Below, piece by piece: positions 7,937-16,481 of a stretch of 64,000 nt of DNA. The notes below the pieces were generated by a model. That model did no database searches. It worked only from the letters and a program-made list of their open reading frames with translations, and was not told the origin of the DNA. Where the stretch lies: the NCBI RefSeq assembly GCF_002209535.1, contig NZ_NJIG01000006.1, forward strand, positions 372,001 to 436,000, given 5' to 3'. How positions within the stretch are numbered: position 1 is the stretch's first letter; each line of letters begins with the position of its first letter. The DNA is from Achromobacter marplatensis. Lineage in GTDB: Bacteria > Pseudomonadota > Gammaproteobacteria > Burkholderiales > Burkholderiaceae_B. A program made the position numbers and the translations under genes.

Positions 7937-8446
7937 GTGCCGAACCCTGTGCTCGCTTCAGGCGACGCCGTTCAACTTTTGTACCGCACTCATCATGGAT
8001 GGCTGCACAACTGGTTGCGCGCGAAATTGGGCAATACCTTCGATGCGGCCGATCTGGCCCAGGACACGTTCGTGCGGGTGCTGCGGCACCGCCACGAGCT
8101 GGACGCCCTGCGCGAACCCCGCGCCTACCTCACGACGATCGCCAAGCGCCTGCTGCTGAACCATCACCGGCGCCGTTCGGTGGAAGAGGCGTACCTCGAA
8201 GCGCTGGCGCTGATGCCGGAAGCGGTGGCGCCGTCCGCCGAGCATCGCCTGATCATCCTGGAAACGCTGCAAGAAATTGACGAAATGCTGTCCGGCCTGT
8301 CGCTGCCGGCGCGCCAGGCGTTCCTGATGGCGCAGCTGGAAGGGCTGAGCCACGGTGAAATCGCCGCGCGGCTGAACGTGTCGCTGCGGTCCGTGCACCG
8401 CTATATCGCCCGCGGGTTCGAGCAATGCATCATGGCGGTGATGTGA
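7937..8446 (+). CDS. hurI: ECF sigma factor, FecI family (haem-responsive, HurI-like)
   Basis: Sigma-70-family factor of 169 residues. Region 2 contains AADLAQDTFVRVLRHRHEL with the RAYLTTIAKRLLLNHHRR segment; region 4 contains GLSHGEIAARLNVSLRSVHRY. GTG 7937 is preferred because GGGAG lies six bases upstream; an in-frame TTG at 7910 overlaps the Fur box. The anti-sigma gene starts in a GTGA overlap. The order sigma, anti-sigma, receptor, HmuS, ABC transporter matches the Bordetella hurIR-bhuRSTUV locus, where HurI drives bhu transcription when extracellular haem is sensed. Confidence 0.88.
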   Translation: MPNPVLASGDAVQLLYRTHHGWLHNWLRAKLGNTFDAADLAQDTFVRVLRHRHELDALREPRAYLTTIAKRLLLNHHRRRSVEEAYLEALALMPEAVAPSAEHRLIILETLQEIDEMLSGLSLPARQAFLMAQLEGLSHGEIAARLNVSLRSVHRYIARGFEQCIMAVM

Positions 8447-9426
8447 GCGCCCCGGCCGGAGAATTGCCCGCCGTCGAACGCAACGTGGCGCGCGAAGCGG
8501 CGCGATGGCTGCTGCGCCTGAGTTCGGGCCGCGCAACCGACGCGGACGTCCACGCCTGCGATCAATGGCGCGCCAGCAAGGCCGAACACGAATACGCCTG
8601 GCAGCGTGCGCAACGCGTGAACGAACGCTTTGGCCTGATCCCGGCGGCGCTCGGCATGGCGACCCTGAACCGGCCTGAATTGCAGCAGCGCCGCGCGGCC
8701 CTGAAGGCGCTGGTGGCGCTGGTGGTGGCCGGCCCCGTGGGCTGGGCCGCCTGGCGCGCCGATCCCCTGGACTGGACCGCCGACTACCGCAGCGGCCCGG
8801 GCGAGCGGCGCAACGTGGCGCTTGCCGACGGCTCCACCCTGCATCTGAATACGGCCAGTGCCGTGGACGTGGCGTTTGACGCCGCGACCCGCCTGGTGCG
8901 GCTGCGTTCGGGCGAGATCGCCGTGCACGCGGTGGCGGACGCCTCGCCCCACCCGCGCCCGTTCGTGGTGCGTACGAGCCTGGGCGATATCGAGGCGATG
9001 CCGTCGCGCTTCTGCGTGCGCCAGGATGGGGCGCAATGCCAGGTCAGCGTGCAGGAAGGGCAGGTCCGCGTCAGCAGCGGCGCGCATCCCGGCCGCATGC
9101 TGAGCCTGGTGGCGGGTGAGCAAGGCAGCCTTACCGAGGGCGGCGTGTCCGCGCCGTCGGCCGCCGATCCGCATGCCAGTGATTGGATGCGCGGCGTGCT
9201 GTACGCCAATCAGTTGCGCCTGGACGCCTTTGCTTCCGAACTGGGGCGATACCGCTCGGGCGTGCTGCGCTGCGATCCGGAGATCGCGCATCTGCGTATC
9301 TCCGGCGCCTTCCAGTTGAACGACACCGATGCCGTGCTGGCCGCCTTGCCCGCGACCTTGCCGGTGCAGGTGCGCTACCGCACGGCCTATTGGGTGACCA
9401 TCGGGCCGCGGGAGGCAGCGGCGTGA
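8443..9426 (+). CDS. hurR: FecR-family anti-sigma factor (HurR-like)
   Basis: Inner-membrane anti-sigma/signal-transfer protein of about 327 residues. The cytoplasmic N-terminus (VAREAARWLLRLSSGRATDAD) is the DUF4880 sigma-binding part, a hydrophobic segment LKALVALVVAGPVGWAAW crosses the membrane around residue 85-100, and a periplasmic FecR domain follows (GPGERRNVALADGSTLHLN). GTG 8443 overlaps the sigma stop; an in-frame ATG six codons earlier (8425) is an alternative. It should pass the haem-bound signal of the receptor's N-terminal domain to the sigma factor. Confidence 0.87.
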   Translation: MSAPAGELPAVERNVAREAARWLLRLSSGRATDADVHACDQWRASKAEHEYAWQRAQRVNERFGLIPAALGMATLNRPELQQRRAALKALVALVVAGPVGWAAWRADPLDWTADYRSGPGERRNVALADGSTLHLNTASAVDVAFDAATRLVRLRSGEIAVHAVADASPHPRPFVVRTSLGDIEAMPSRFCVRQDGAQCQVSVQEGQVRVSSGAHPGRMLSLVAGEQGSLTEGGVSAPSAADPHASDWMRGVLYANQLRLDAFASELGRYRSGVLRCDPEIAHLRISGAFQLNDTDAVLAALPATLPVQVRYRTAYWVTIGPREAAA

Positions 9427-9538
9427 CGTTCCGTTGTTACAAAATACTGGCGCGCAAGCTGTCCGATTCGCGATTCACGAGGGTCATGGTCTGTATAGGC
9501 AAACGAATGCCGATACCCGTTGGATCGAAAGGACGACC

Positions 9539-12169
9539 ATGGCTTATCTCCCCGCCGGCCGCGCAAGCGGCTCCCGAACCGCTCCGGACGCGCAGGTCCG
9601 GCTGACCCGCCTGACTTGCGCCATGCATGCCGCGCTGGCGTTCGCCGCCGTGCCCGGCGCCATGCTGCCGCTGGGCGCCGCGCAAGCGCAATCGACCGCG
9701 CAGGCCTCGGCCCAGGCTGCCGCGCGCGGCTATCGCATCCCGGCCGGCGCCCTGGCCGAGGCCCTGCCGCGCTTTGCAGACAGTGCCGGCGTGACGGTGC
9801 TGTTCGACGCGCAGCTGGTGGGGCAGCGCCGCACGGGGGGGCTGGCGGGTACGTATTCCGTGAATGAAGGCTTTGCACGGCTGCTGGCCGGCAGCGGCCT
9901 GGCCGTGCAGGAGCGCACCGCAGGCGTGTTCGTGCTGCTGCCCGCGCCGCAGCCTGGCGTGACGCTGCTGACGCCGGTCCAGGTGGAAGGCGAGGGCGCC
10001 GTCGTGACGCCCGCCTGGGAAACCAGCACCGATCGCAAGCGGATGGACGATCTTCAGATCAAGAACTGGAGCGACTTGGGCAAGCGCGCCGAAGCAGGCG
10101 TGAACTTCAATCGCACGACCAACAGCATCAACATCCGCGGCCTCGACCAGGACCGCGTGCTCACGCGCGTGGACGGCATCCGTCTGCCGTGGCTGGACGA
10201 TGGCGCGCGCGGCGTGAAGGGCGGCCTGGAGGCCGTGGACTTCAACAGCCTGTCGCGGCTGGATATCGTGCGCGGCGCCGATGCGACTGGAGGCGGCTCT
10301 GGCGCCCTGTCCGCCACCGCTGACCTGTACACATTGGATCCGTCCGACCTGTTGACCGACGGCAAGACGTTTGGCGCCTTGGCCAAGACCGACTACGATT
10401 CCGCTGACGCCAGCTGGGGTGCCAACGCCGCGCTGGCGGGCCAGATCCACAGCAACACCTTCTGGCTGGTGCAGGCGGGCGTGCGCAACGGCCACGACAT
10501 CGACAATCGCGGCGACGTCGGCGGCTATGGCCCCAAGCGCAGCCAGCCCAGCCCCGAAGACTACGACCAGCAAAGCTTCCTGATGAAGCTGCAGCAGCGC
10601 GTCGAAGGCGGCCACCGCTTCGGCCTGACGGGCGAGTACTTCAAGCGCCGCGCCGACATCGACAACATGTACGACCAGGGCGCCGGCACCAGCTACCTGT
10701 ACGGCGAAAACAGCACAAAGAAGGAAACCGAGCGCGAGCGCGTGTCCTTCGACTATTCCTACAAGGCCCCCAGCGAAGGCAGCCTGATCGACACCGCCAC
10801 CGCTGTCGTCTATTGGCAACGCGTGCGGCTGGACAATTCCCTGGACGGCGTGCGCAGCGTGGATTCCCGCGCGAACATCATCCCCGGCGATCCGTTTCGC
10901 TACGGCTTTCCCAGCGGCCCCTACGGCCGCAGCAACTCCATCCAGCAGACGCTGTTCGGCGTGAACGGCGAACTCACCAAACGGCTGGGCGGCGCGTCGG
11001 TGTCGCAGCTGTGGACGGTGGGCGGCGAGTGGTACGGCAACAAGACCGAGCAGAACTCCAGCGGCTACGACAATTGCCCCGTGCTGCCGCCGGGCACCCC
11101 GGCGCTATTCGGCCCGCGTTCGTGCGACATGCTGCACACCAACCAGGCCGACGTGCCGCAATCCAAGGGCAACCAGTGGGCCCTGTGGGTGCAGGACGAA
11201 TTCACCTTCGGCGACGGCCGCTACACGGTCATGCCGGCCCTGCGCTACGACCACTACGAGCAAAAGCCGCAGTCCACCGCCAGCTACGAAAGCAATCCCA
11301 ACGCCGGCGCCTTGCCGCCGTCCAACAGCGGCAGCCGCTTCTCGCCGAAGTTGCTGGGCACCTGGAAAGCGATGGAGCAGTTGAGCGTCTACGCCCAGTA
11401 CGCCTACGGATTCAAGGCGCCCACCGTCAGCCAGCTCTACACCAACTACGGCGGGCCAGGAACCTATCTGCGCGTGGGCAATCCCTATCTGAAGCCCGAA
11501 ACCAGCAAGGGTTGGGAGTTGGGCGCCAAGATGGGCACCGACGATCTGGGCGGTGCGGTATCGTTGTTTGATAATCGTTATCAGAACTTTATTGATGCGA
11601 ATCAGCCGCTAAGCCCCGATTCGCCGCAGTGGCAGCCGGGCTGGGCCGGGCAGTACCCGCTGGGCATCACGGGTAACGTGAACCGCGCCAAGGTCCGCAT
11701 CTACGGCGCCGAAGCCAGCGCGCATTGGAAGTTCGCGCCGGGTTGGCGCACCTGGGGCTCAGTGGCATGGACCGTGGGCAAGGACGAAGGCACGGGGCAG
11801 TACCTGAATTCGGTGGCGCCGCTGAAGGCCATCCTGGGCGTGGGCTACGGCCGTGACGTGTGGGGCGTGGATGCCTTGCTGACCACCGCGCTCAAGCGCG
11901 ACAAGGTCGAGTATCCCGACAGCACGCCGACGGCGGCGACCGCCGACTTCCAGGCCCCGGGCTACGGCGTGGTGGACTTGATGGGTTATTGGCGCCCCGC
12001 GGCGGTGAAGGGGCTGCAGGTGCAGGCTGGCGTGTTCAACCTGTTCGACAAGAAATACTGGGAGGCCATCAACGTGCCGACCGCGGGTACCCAGGCGCTG
12101 CCGCGCACGGTGGATTGGTACACGGAACCGGGCCGCAGCGTGCGCGTGTCGCTGACCTACCAGTATTGA
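9539..12169 (+). CDS. bhuR: TonB-dependent haem receptor with N-terminal signalling domain
   Basis: Outer-membrane haem receptor of 876 residues. After the signal sequence, a secretin/TonB short N-terminal (STN) domain spans about residues 60-130 (YRIPAGALAEALPRFADSAG), the part that contacts the FecR-type anti-sigma factor. A plug domain (SINIRGLDQDRVLTRVDGIR) and a 22-strand barrel follow, ending in SLTYQY with a terminal aromatic. FKAP and NPYL correspond to the FRAP/NPNL motifs of haem receptors, but no His lies between them. ATG 9539 is preceded by GAAAGGA. The 112-bp gap upstream should hold the HurI-dependent promoter. Confidence 0.88.
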   Translation: MAYLPAGRASGSRTAPDAQVRLTRLTCAMHAALAFAAVPGAMLPLGAAQAQSTAQASAQAAARGYRIPAGALAEALPRFADSAGVTVLFDAQLVGQRRTGGLAGTYSVNEGFARLLAGSGLAVQERTAGVFVLLPAPQPGVTLLTPVQVEGEGAVVTPAWETSTDRKRMDDLQIKNWSDLGKRAEAGVNFNRTTNSINIRGLDQDRVLTRVDGIRLPWLDDGARGVKGGLEAVDFNSLSRLDIVRGADATGGGSGALSATADLYTLDPSDLLTDGKTFGALAKTDYDSADASWGANAALAGQIHSNTFWLVQAGVRNGHDIDNRGDVGGYGPKRSQPSPEDYDQQSFLMKLQQRVEGGHRFGLTGEYFKRRADIDNMYDQGAGTSYLYGENSTKKETERERVSFDYSYKAPSEGSLIDTATAVVYWQRVRLDNSLDGVRSVDSRANIIPGDPFRYGFPSGPYGRSNSIQQTLFGVNGELTKRLGGASVSQLWTVGGEWYGNKTEQNSSGYDNCPVLPPGTPALFGPRSCDMLHTNQADVPQSKGNQWALWVQDEFTFGDGRYTVMPALRYDHYEQKPQSTASYESNPNAGALPPSNSGSRFSPKLLGTWKAMEQLSVYAQYAYGFKAPTVSQLYTNYGGPGTYLRVGNPYLKPETSKGWELGAKMGTDDLGGAVSLFDNRYQNFIDANQPLSPDSPQWQPGWAGQYPLGITGNVNRAKVRIYGAEASAHWKFAPGWRTWGSVAWTVGKDEGTGQYLNSVAPLKAILGVGYGRDVWGVDALLTTALKRDKVEYPDSTPTAATADFQAPGYGVVDLMGYWRPAAVKGLQVQAGVFNLFDKKYWEAINVPTAGTQALPRTVDWYTEPGRSVRVSLTYQY

Positions 12170-12176
12170 TTTCGCG

Positions 12177-12211
12177 CCGCCGCCGCCCGCAGGTGGGCGG
12201 CGGCGGTTTTT
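12177..12211 (+). terminator. Strong intrinsic terminator between bhuR and bhuS
   Basis: A perfect 12-bp GC stem (CCGCCGCCGCCC / GGGCGGCGGCGG) with a six-base loop is followed by five Ts. It lies eight bases after the receptor stop and 34 bp before the next start, so it should cut down transcription of the downstream genes relative to the receptor. Confidence 0.8.
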
Positions 12212-12244
12212 CAAGAATGCTTTGCTCCGGCCGGAGGGCCCACG

Positions 12245-13291
12245 ATGACGAATCAAGATTTCAACTCCCGCGCAGAAGCGCTGCGCGCCCGCAACGACGA
12301 ATTGGCGGCCTCGCAACCCGGGCTGCGCGCCCGCAACCTGGCCCAGGCGCTGGGCGTGTCCGAAGCCGAATGGGTCGCTGCCGGCTGTGGCGGCGTGACG
12401 GCGACGGCGCTGCATGGCACGCCGCAAGCCATCTTTCGCGAACTGGGCACGCTGGGCGAAGTGATGGCGCTGACGCGCAACGACTGGTGCGTGCACGAAC
12501 GCCACGGCGAATACCTGGACATCCAGGCCGACGGCCCGGTGGGCCTGGTGTTGGGGCCCGATATCGACCTGCGCGTGTTCTTCACGGCCTGGAAGTCCGC
12601 CTGGGCGGTCCAGCAGGACGGGCGCCATAGCTTGCAGTTCTTCGACGGCGCCGGCGTGGCCGTGCACAAGGTCTACCGTACCGACGCGACGGACGCCGCC
12701 GCCTACGACGCGCTGGTCGCCAAGTTCGCGGGCGAACCGCAGTGGCCGGAAACCACCGCCTATGCGCCCGTTACCGACGCCGAAGCAGTCGAGGACGCGG
12801 CGGGTTGGCGCGAGGCGTGGCTGGGCATGAAGGACACGCATGAGTTCTTTCCGCTGCTGCGTAAGTTCAAGGTCTCACGCCTGGCCGCGCTGGCCGCAGC
12901 CGGCGAAGACCTGGCGCAGCCCGTGCCCGCGGATTCCGTGGAACGCATGCTGCAGTCGGCCGCGGAATCCGGCCTGTCGATCATGTGCTTCGTGGGCAAC
13001 CGCGGCATGATCCAGATTCACAGCGGCCCGGTCGAGCAGTTGCGCCGCACCGGCCCCTGGTACAACGTGCTGGACCCAAAGTTCAACCTGCACCTGGACA
13101 CGACCGCCATCGCATCGGCCTGGGTAGTGAACAAGCCCACGTCCGACGGCTGGGTGACGTCGCTGGAGGTGTATGCCGCCAACGGCGACCTGATCGTGCA
13201 GTTCTTCGGCGAACGCAAACCGGGCAAGCCTGAACTGACCGGCTGGCGCGAATTGATGGTCAGCCTGTGCGGCGCGCCCTTGGCCGCCTGA
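12245..13291 (+). CDS. bhuS: Haem-handling/degrading protein, HmuS/HemS family
   Basis: Cytoplasmic protein of 348 residues made of two tandem HemS repeats (about 1-170 and 175-348). Each repeat has the hydrophobic core seen in MALTRNDWCVHERHGEYLD and SIMCFVGNRGMIQIHSGPV. Family members bind haem delivered by the ABC transporter and pass it to, or act as, a haem-degrading enzyme. GGAGG at 12233-12237 supports the ATG. It follows the receptor behind a terminator and precedes bhuT by ten bases, as in Bordetella and Yersinia haem loci. Confidence 0.9.
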   Translation: MTNQDFNSRAEALRARNDELAASQPGLRARNLAQALGVSEAEWVAAGCGGVTATALHGTPQAIFRELGTLGEVMALTRNDWCVHERHGEYLDIQADGPVGLVLGPDIDLRVFFTAWKSAWAVQQDGRHSLQFFDGAGVAVHKVYRTDATDAAAYDALVAKFAGEPQWPETTAYAPVTDAEAVEDAAGWREAWLGMKDTHEFFPLLRKFKVSRLAALAAAGEDLAQPVPADSVERMLQSAAESGLSIMCFVGNRGMIQIHSGPVEQLRRTGPWYNVLDPKFNLHLDTTAIASAWVVNKPTSDGWVTSLEVYAANGDLIVQFFGERKPGKPELTGWRELMVSLCGAPLAA

Positions 13292-13301
13292 GGATCCGTT
13301 G

Positions 13302-14135
13302 ATGAAAAAGTGGCTGGCAATTGCATTGGGCTGGGTCGTGGCGGCAGCGGTTCATGCCGCCGAACCCAGCCGGGTGGTGACGCTGGGCGGCAGTGTGACG
13401 GAGATCGTCTATGGCCTGGGGCAGGGCGACCGGCTGGTGGGCGATGACCTGTCCAGCCTGTATCCCGAGGCTGCCACCAAGCTGCCGCGCGTGGGTTATT
13501 ACCGCGCCGTGCCGGTGGAAGGCGTGCTGTCCTTGAAACCGGATCTTGTCCTGGCGTCCGAGCAGGCCGGCCCGCCGGATGCGCTCAAGCGCCTGGCCGG
13601 CGTGGGCGTGCGGGTCGTCACCGTGTCGGACGCGCCCTCGGTGGAGTCGCTGAAGGCGCGCATCCGCGGCGTGGCCGACGCGCTGGGCGTGGCGCCGGCT
13701 GGCGAACGCATGGTGGACGAGATCACGCGCGAGCTGGCCCGCGCCGAGGCCTTGCCTGCCACGAAGGCGCGCGCGCTGCTGCTGATCAACCGGACCGGGT
13801 CGCCGCAAGGCGCCGGCCGCGACACCGCCGCCAACGAAGTCATGCATCTTGCCGGCCTGGTCAACGTGCTGCATGACCGGCAGGGTTACAAGCCCTTGTC
13901 GGCCGAGGCCGTCGGCGCCCTGGCGCCCGATCTGATCGTGGTGACGCAAGCGTCGCTGGACGCGGGCGGCGGCATGGAGGCCTTCCTGCGCCTGCCGGGC
14001 ATCGCTTCCACCCAAGCAGCGGCCAAGCGGCGGGTGGTGGTGATGGACGACTTGCTGATCCTGGGCATGGGGCCCCGTCTGCCCCTGGCGCTGACCCAGC
14101 TGAAAAAGGAGGTCGCGGATGTCATGGCGCGTTAG
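13302..14135 (+). CDS. bhuT: Periplasmic haem-binding protein of the ABC transporter
   Basis: Protein of 277 residues with a signal peptide (MKKWLAIALGWVVAAAVHA, then AEPSR). The mature protein starts with RVVTLGGSVTEIVYGLG, the N-lobe signature of TroA/BtuF/HmuT-like binding proteins, and contains VGYYRAVPVEGVLSLKPDLV. It carries haem from the receptor to the permease. ATG 13302 is favoured over the TTG one codon earlier. The permease gene begins 17 bp before its stop, with AAAAAGGAGG inside the bhuT end serving as its ribosome site. Confidence 0.9.
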   Translation: MKKWLAIALGWVVAAAVHAAEPSRVVTLGGSVTEIVYGLGQGDRLVGDDLSSLYPEAATKLPRVGYYRAVPVEGVLSLKPDLVLASEQAGPPDALKRLAGVGVRVVTVSDAPSVESLKARIRGVADALGVAPAGERMVDEITRELARAEALPATKARALLLINRTGSPQGAGRDTAANEVMHLAGLVNVLHDRQGYKPLSAEAVGALAPDLIVVTQASLDAGGGMEAFLRLPGIASTQAAAKRRVVVMDDLLILGMGPRLPLALTQLKKEVADVMAR

Positions 14136-15117
14136 CGCGCCGTTGGCGTTGGGCCTCTTGACCGCGGCCCTGGTGTTGGCGGCGTTGGCCGCCACCGCCC
14201 ATGGCGCGGTAGCAATTCCCCTGCGCGAACTGCCGTCCCTGCTGTGGGGCGCGCCCACGCCCGAAAACGCCTTGTGGCGCAATGTGCTGATCGACATCCG
14301 TTTGCCGCGCGTGCTGTTCGCAATGGTGACGGGGGCGGGTCTGGCGATATCGGGCGCCGCCATGCAGGCGCTGTTTCGCAATCCGCTGGCTGAACCCGGC
14401 CTGATCGGCATTTCAGCAGGCGGAGCGTTGGGGGCGGTGGCCGCCATCGTGCTGTTCTCGGGCGGGTTCTGGGTCACGGCGCCGATGGCGTTCGTGGGCA
14501 GCCTGCTGGCCACGCTCTGCGCCTACGCAGTGGGCCGGCGGGTGCCCGGCGTGGCGGGCCTGCTCTTGGCCGGCGTGGCGATCACCGCCATGGCGTTCAG
14601 CCTGATCGGCGTGCTGACCTTCATTGCCACCGACGCGCAACTGCGCGACCTGGCTTTCTGGAACATGGGCAGCCTGGGCGGCGCCAACTGGAAGCTGCTG
14701 GCGTTCCTGGGTCCCTGGGTCCTGCTTGTGAGCGCATGGCTGGTCAGCCAGTGGCGCGTCATGAACGCCTTGCTGCTGGGCGAACGCGAGGCCCAGCATC
14801 TGGGCTATGCGCTCAAACGCGTGCGGGCCAAGCTGGTGCTGGCCAGCGCGCTGATCGTCGGCCCGCTGGTCGCCGCCACGGGCACCATTGTGTTCGTCGG
14901 GCTGGTGGTGCCGCACCTGGTGCGCATCACGCTGGGCGCCAACCACCGCTGGCTGCTGCCGGCTACCGTCATCGCGGGCGCGCTGGCGCTGGTATTGGCG
15001 GACTGGGCGGCCCGCACGGTTGTCGTGCCGGCGGAATTGCCCATCGGCCTGGTGACGGGACTGGTGGGCGGGCCGTTCTTCCTGTGGCTGCTGGCGCGTG
15101 GAAGGAGGATCGGATGA
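14119..15117 (+). CDS. bhuU: Haem ABC transporter permease, FecCD family
   Basis: Inner-membrane permease of 332 residues with about nine to ten hydrophobic segments. Typical FecCD/BtuC elements are IRLPRVLFAMVTGAGLAISG, NPLAEPGLIGISAGG and, near the C-terminus, FVGLVVPHLVRITLG, the loop that contacts the ATPase. The gene overlaps bhuT by 17 bases and bhuV by four (ATGA), so the three transporter genes are tightly coupled. Confidence 0.92.
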   Translation: MSWRVSAPLALGLLTAALVLAALAATAHGAVAIPLRELPSLLWGAPTPENALWRNVLIDIRLPRVLFAMVTGAGLAISGAAMQALFRNPLAEPGLIGISAGGALGAVAAIVLFSGGFWVTAPMAFVGSLLATLCAYAVGRRVPGVAGLLLAGVAITAMAFSLIGVLTFIATDAQLRDLAFWNMGSLGGANWKLLAFLGPWVLLVSAWLVSQWRVMNALLLGEREAQHLGYALKRVRAKLVLASALIVGPLVAATGTIVFVGLVVPHLVRITLGANHRWLLPATVIAGALALVLADWAARTVVVPAELPIGLVTGLVGGPFFLWLLARGRRIG

Positions 15118-15902
15118 CGCTTGCCGCGCAAAACCTGACCTTGTCCCGCGGGGGCGCCCGCATCCTGACCGACGTGTCGCTGGACGTGCGCCCGGGCGAA
15201 GTGGTGGGCCTGCTGGGCGCCAACGGCGCGGGCAAGTCGACCCTGCTGGGCGCGCTGGCGTCCGAACTGACGCCCGACTCCGGCCACGCACGCCTGGACG
15301 GCGCCGCGCTGGCTGCAATGCCGCATCGGGAGCAGGCGCGCCGCCGCGCCGTGCTGCCGCAAAAACCCGGCCTGACCTTCGACCTGGACGTGCGCGAGGT
15401 GGTCGCCATGGGCGCCTACCCGTTTCCCGAACTGCCGCCCGGCCAGGTAGGTGCGCTGGTGACGCAGGCGTTGGAATTGGCCGACGTGGCGCACCTGGGC
15501 GGGCGCCGCTATCCCGAACTGTCCGGCGGCGAACAGCAGCGTGTGCAGTTCGCGCGGGTGCTGGTGCAGTGCCATGCCGCGCGGGCGCCGGGCGAAGCGC
15601 GCTACCTGCTGCTGGACGAGCCCACGGCCAGCCTGGACCCCAAGCATCAGGGCGACCTGCTTGGCCGCGCGTGGGAACTGGCGCATGCCGGCAATACGGG
15701 CGTACTGGTGATTCTGCACGACATGAACCTGGCTGCGCGCTGGTGCGACCGCCTGCTGCTGCTGAGCGGGGGCTGCGGCATCGCGCTGGGCACGCCAGCG
15801 CAGGTGCTGACGCCGGCCAACCTGTATCTGGCTTACGGGATCGACGCGCAAGTGATTGCACACCCGCTGCAAGCGGGGCGGCTGCTGGTGTTGACGGGGT
15901 GA
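15114..15902 (+). CDS. bhuV: Haem ABC transporter ATP-binding protein
   Basis: ATPase of 262 residues. Walker A is GANGAGKST (about residue 38), the signature is LSGGEQQRVQFARVL, Walker B is YLLLDEPTASLD, and the switch His lies in VILHDMNLAARWCD. It powers haem import with BhuU and BhuT. The ATG overlaps the bhuU stop (ATGA), and a GAAGGAGG ribosome site precedes it. It is the last gene of the haem operon; a hairpin terminator follows 30 bp later. Confidence 0.92.
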   Translation: MTLAAQNLTLSRGGARILTDVSLDVRPGEVVGLLGANGAGKSTLLGALASELTPDSGHARLDGAALAAMPHREQARRRAVLPQKPGLTFDLDVREVVAMGAYPFPELPPGQVGALVTQALELADVAHLGGRRYPELSGGEQQRVQFARVLVQCHAARAPGEARYLLLDEPTASLDPKHQGDLLGRAWELAHAGNTGVLVILHDMNLAARWCDRLLLLSGGCGIALGTPAQVLTPANLYLAYGIDAQVIAHPLQAGRLLVLTG

Positions 15903-15932
15903 TGGGGACACGGGCCGTGGGGCCGGTAAAAT

Positions 15933-15959
15933 AGGCGATACGCATGTATTCGCCTTTTT
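15933..15959 (+). terminator. Intrinsic terminator after the haem operon
   Basis: AGGCGATAC and GTATTCGCCT form a stem with one unpaired T around a GCAT loop, followed by five Ts. It lies 30 bp after the bhuV stop and 27 bp before yajQ. Confidence 0.7.
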
Positions 15960-15986
15960 CACTTATCACCCAACAGGACCCGTGTC

Positions 15987-16469
15987 ATGCCTACTTTTGA
16001 CGTCGTCTCCGAAGTCGACAAACACGAACTCACCAACGCCATCGACCAGGCGAACCGCGAACTTTCCACCCGTTTCGACTTCAAGGGCACCGACGCCAAG
16101 TTCGAACTGGAAGGCTTCGTCGTGACCCAGGTCGCTTCCAGCGCGTTCCAGTTGAAGCAGATGCTCGACATCCTGCGCGGCCGCCTGTCGGCCCGCGGCA
16201 TCGACGTGCGCTGCCTGGACGTGGCCGACCCCCTGGAGAACCTGGGCGGCGCGCGCCAGAAGGTCACGATCAAGCAGGGCATCGAACAGCCGGTGGCCAA
16301 GAAACTGATCGCCGCCATCAAGAACGCCAAGCTCAAAGTGGAATCCCAGATCAACGGCGACAAGCTGCGCATCACCGGCAAAAAGCGCGACGATCTGCAG
16401 ACCGCTATCGCGCTGCTGAAGAAGACCGACGTCGACCTGCCCCTGCAGTTTGAGAACTTCCGCGATTGA
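15987..16469 (+). CDS. yajQ: YajQ/DUF520 family nucleotide-binding protein
   Basis: Cytoplasmic protein of 160 residues that matches YajQ along its length: MPTFDVVSEVDKHELTNAID at the start, RFDFKGTDAKFEL, and KLRITGKKRDDLQ followed by FENFRD at the end. YajQ proteins bind nucleotides, and some bind cyclic di-GMP and alter transcription together with a LysR partner in Xanthomonas. A LysR gene begins 12 bp downstream here, which is suggestive but not proof of a functional pair. Confidence 0.93.
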   Translation: MPTFDVVSEVDKHELTNAIDQANRELSTRFDFKGTDAKFELEGFVVTQVASSAFQLKQMLDILRGRLSARGIDVRCLDVADPLENLGGARQKVTIKQGIEQPVAKKLIAAIKNAKLKVESQINGDKLRITGKKRDDLQTAIALLKKTDVDLPLQFENFRD

Positions 16470-16481
16470 TGTCGCCGGCTC

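Noticed and set aside
9434-9538. Longer N-terminus for the haem receptor
   Set aside because: The extra 35 codons precede a good Shine-Dalgarno at ATG 9539 and would cover the expected promoter; no signal-peptide-like sequence.
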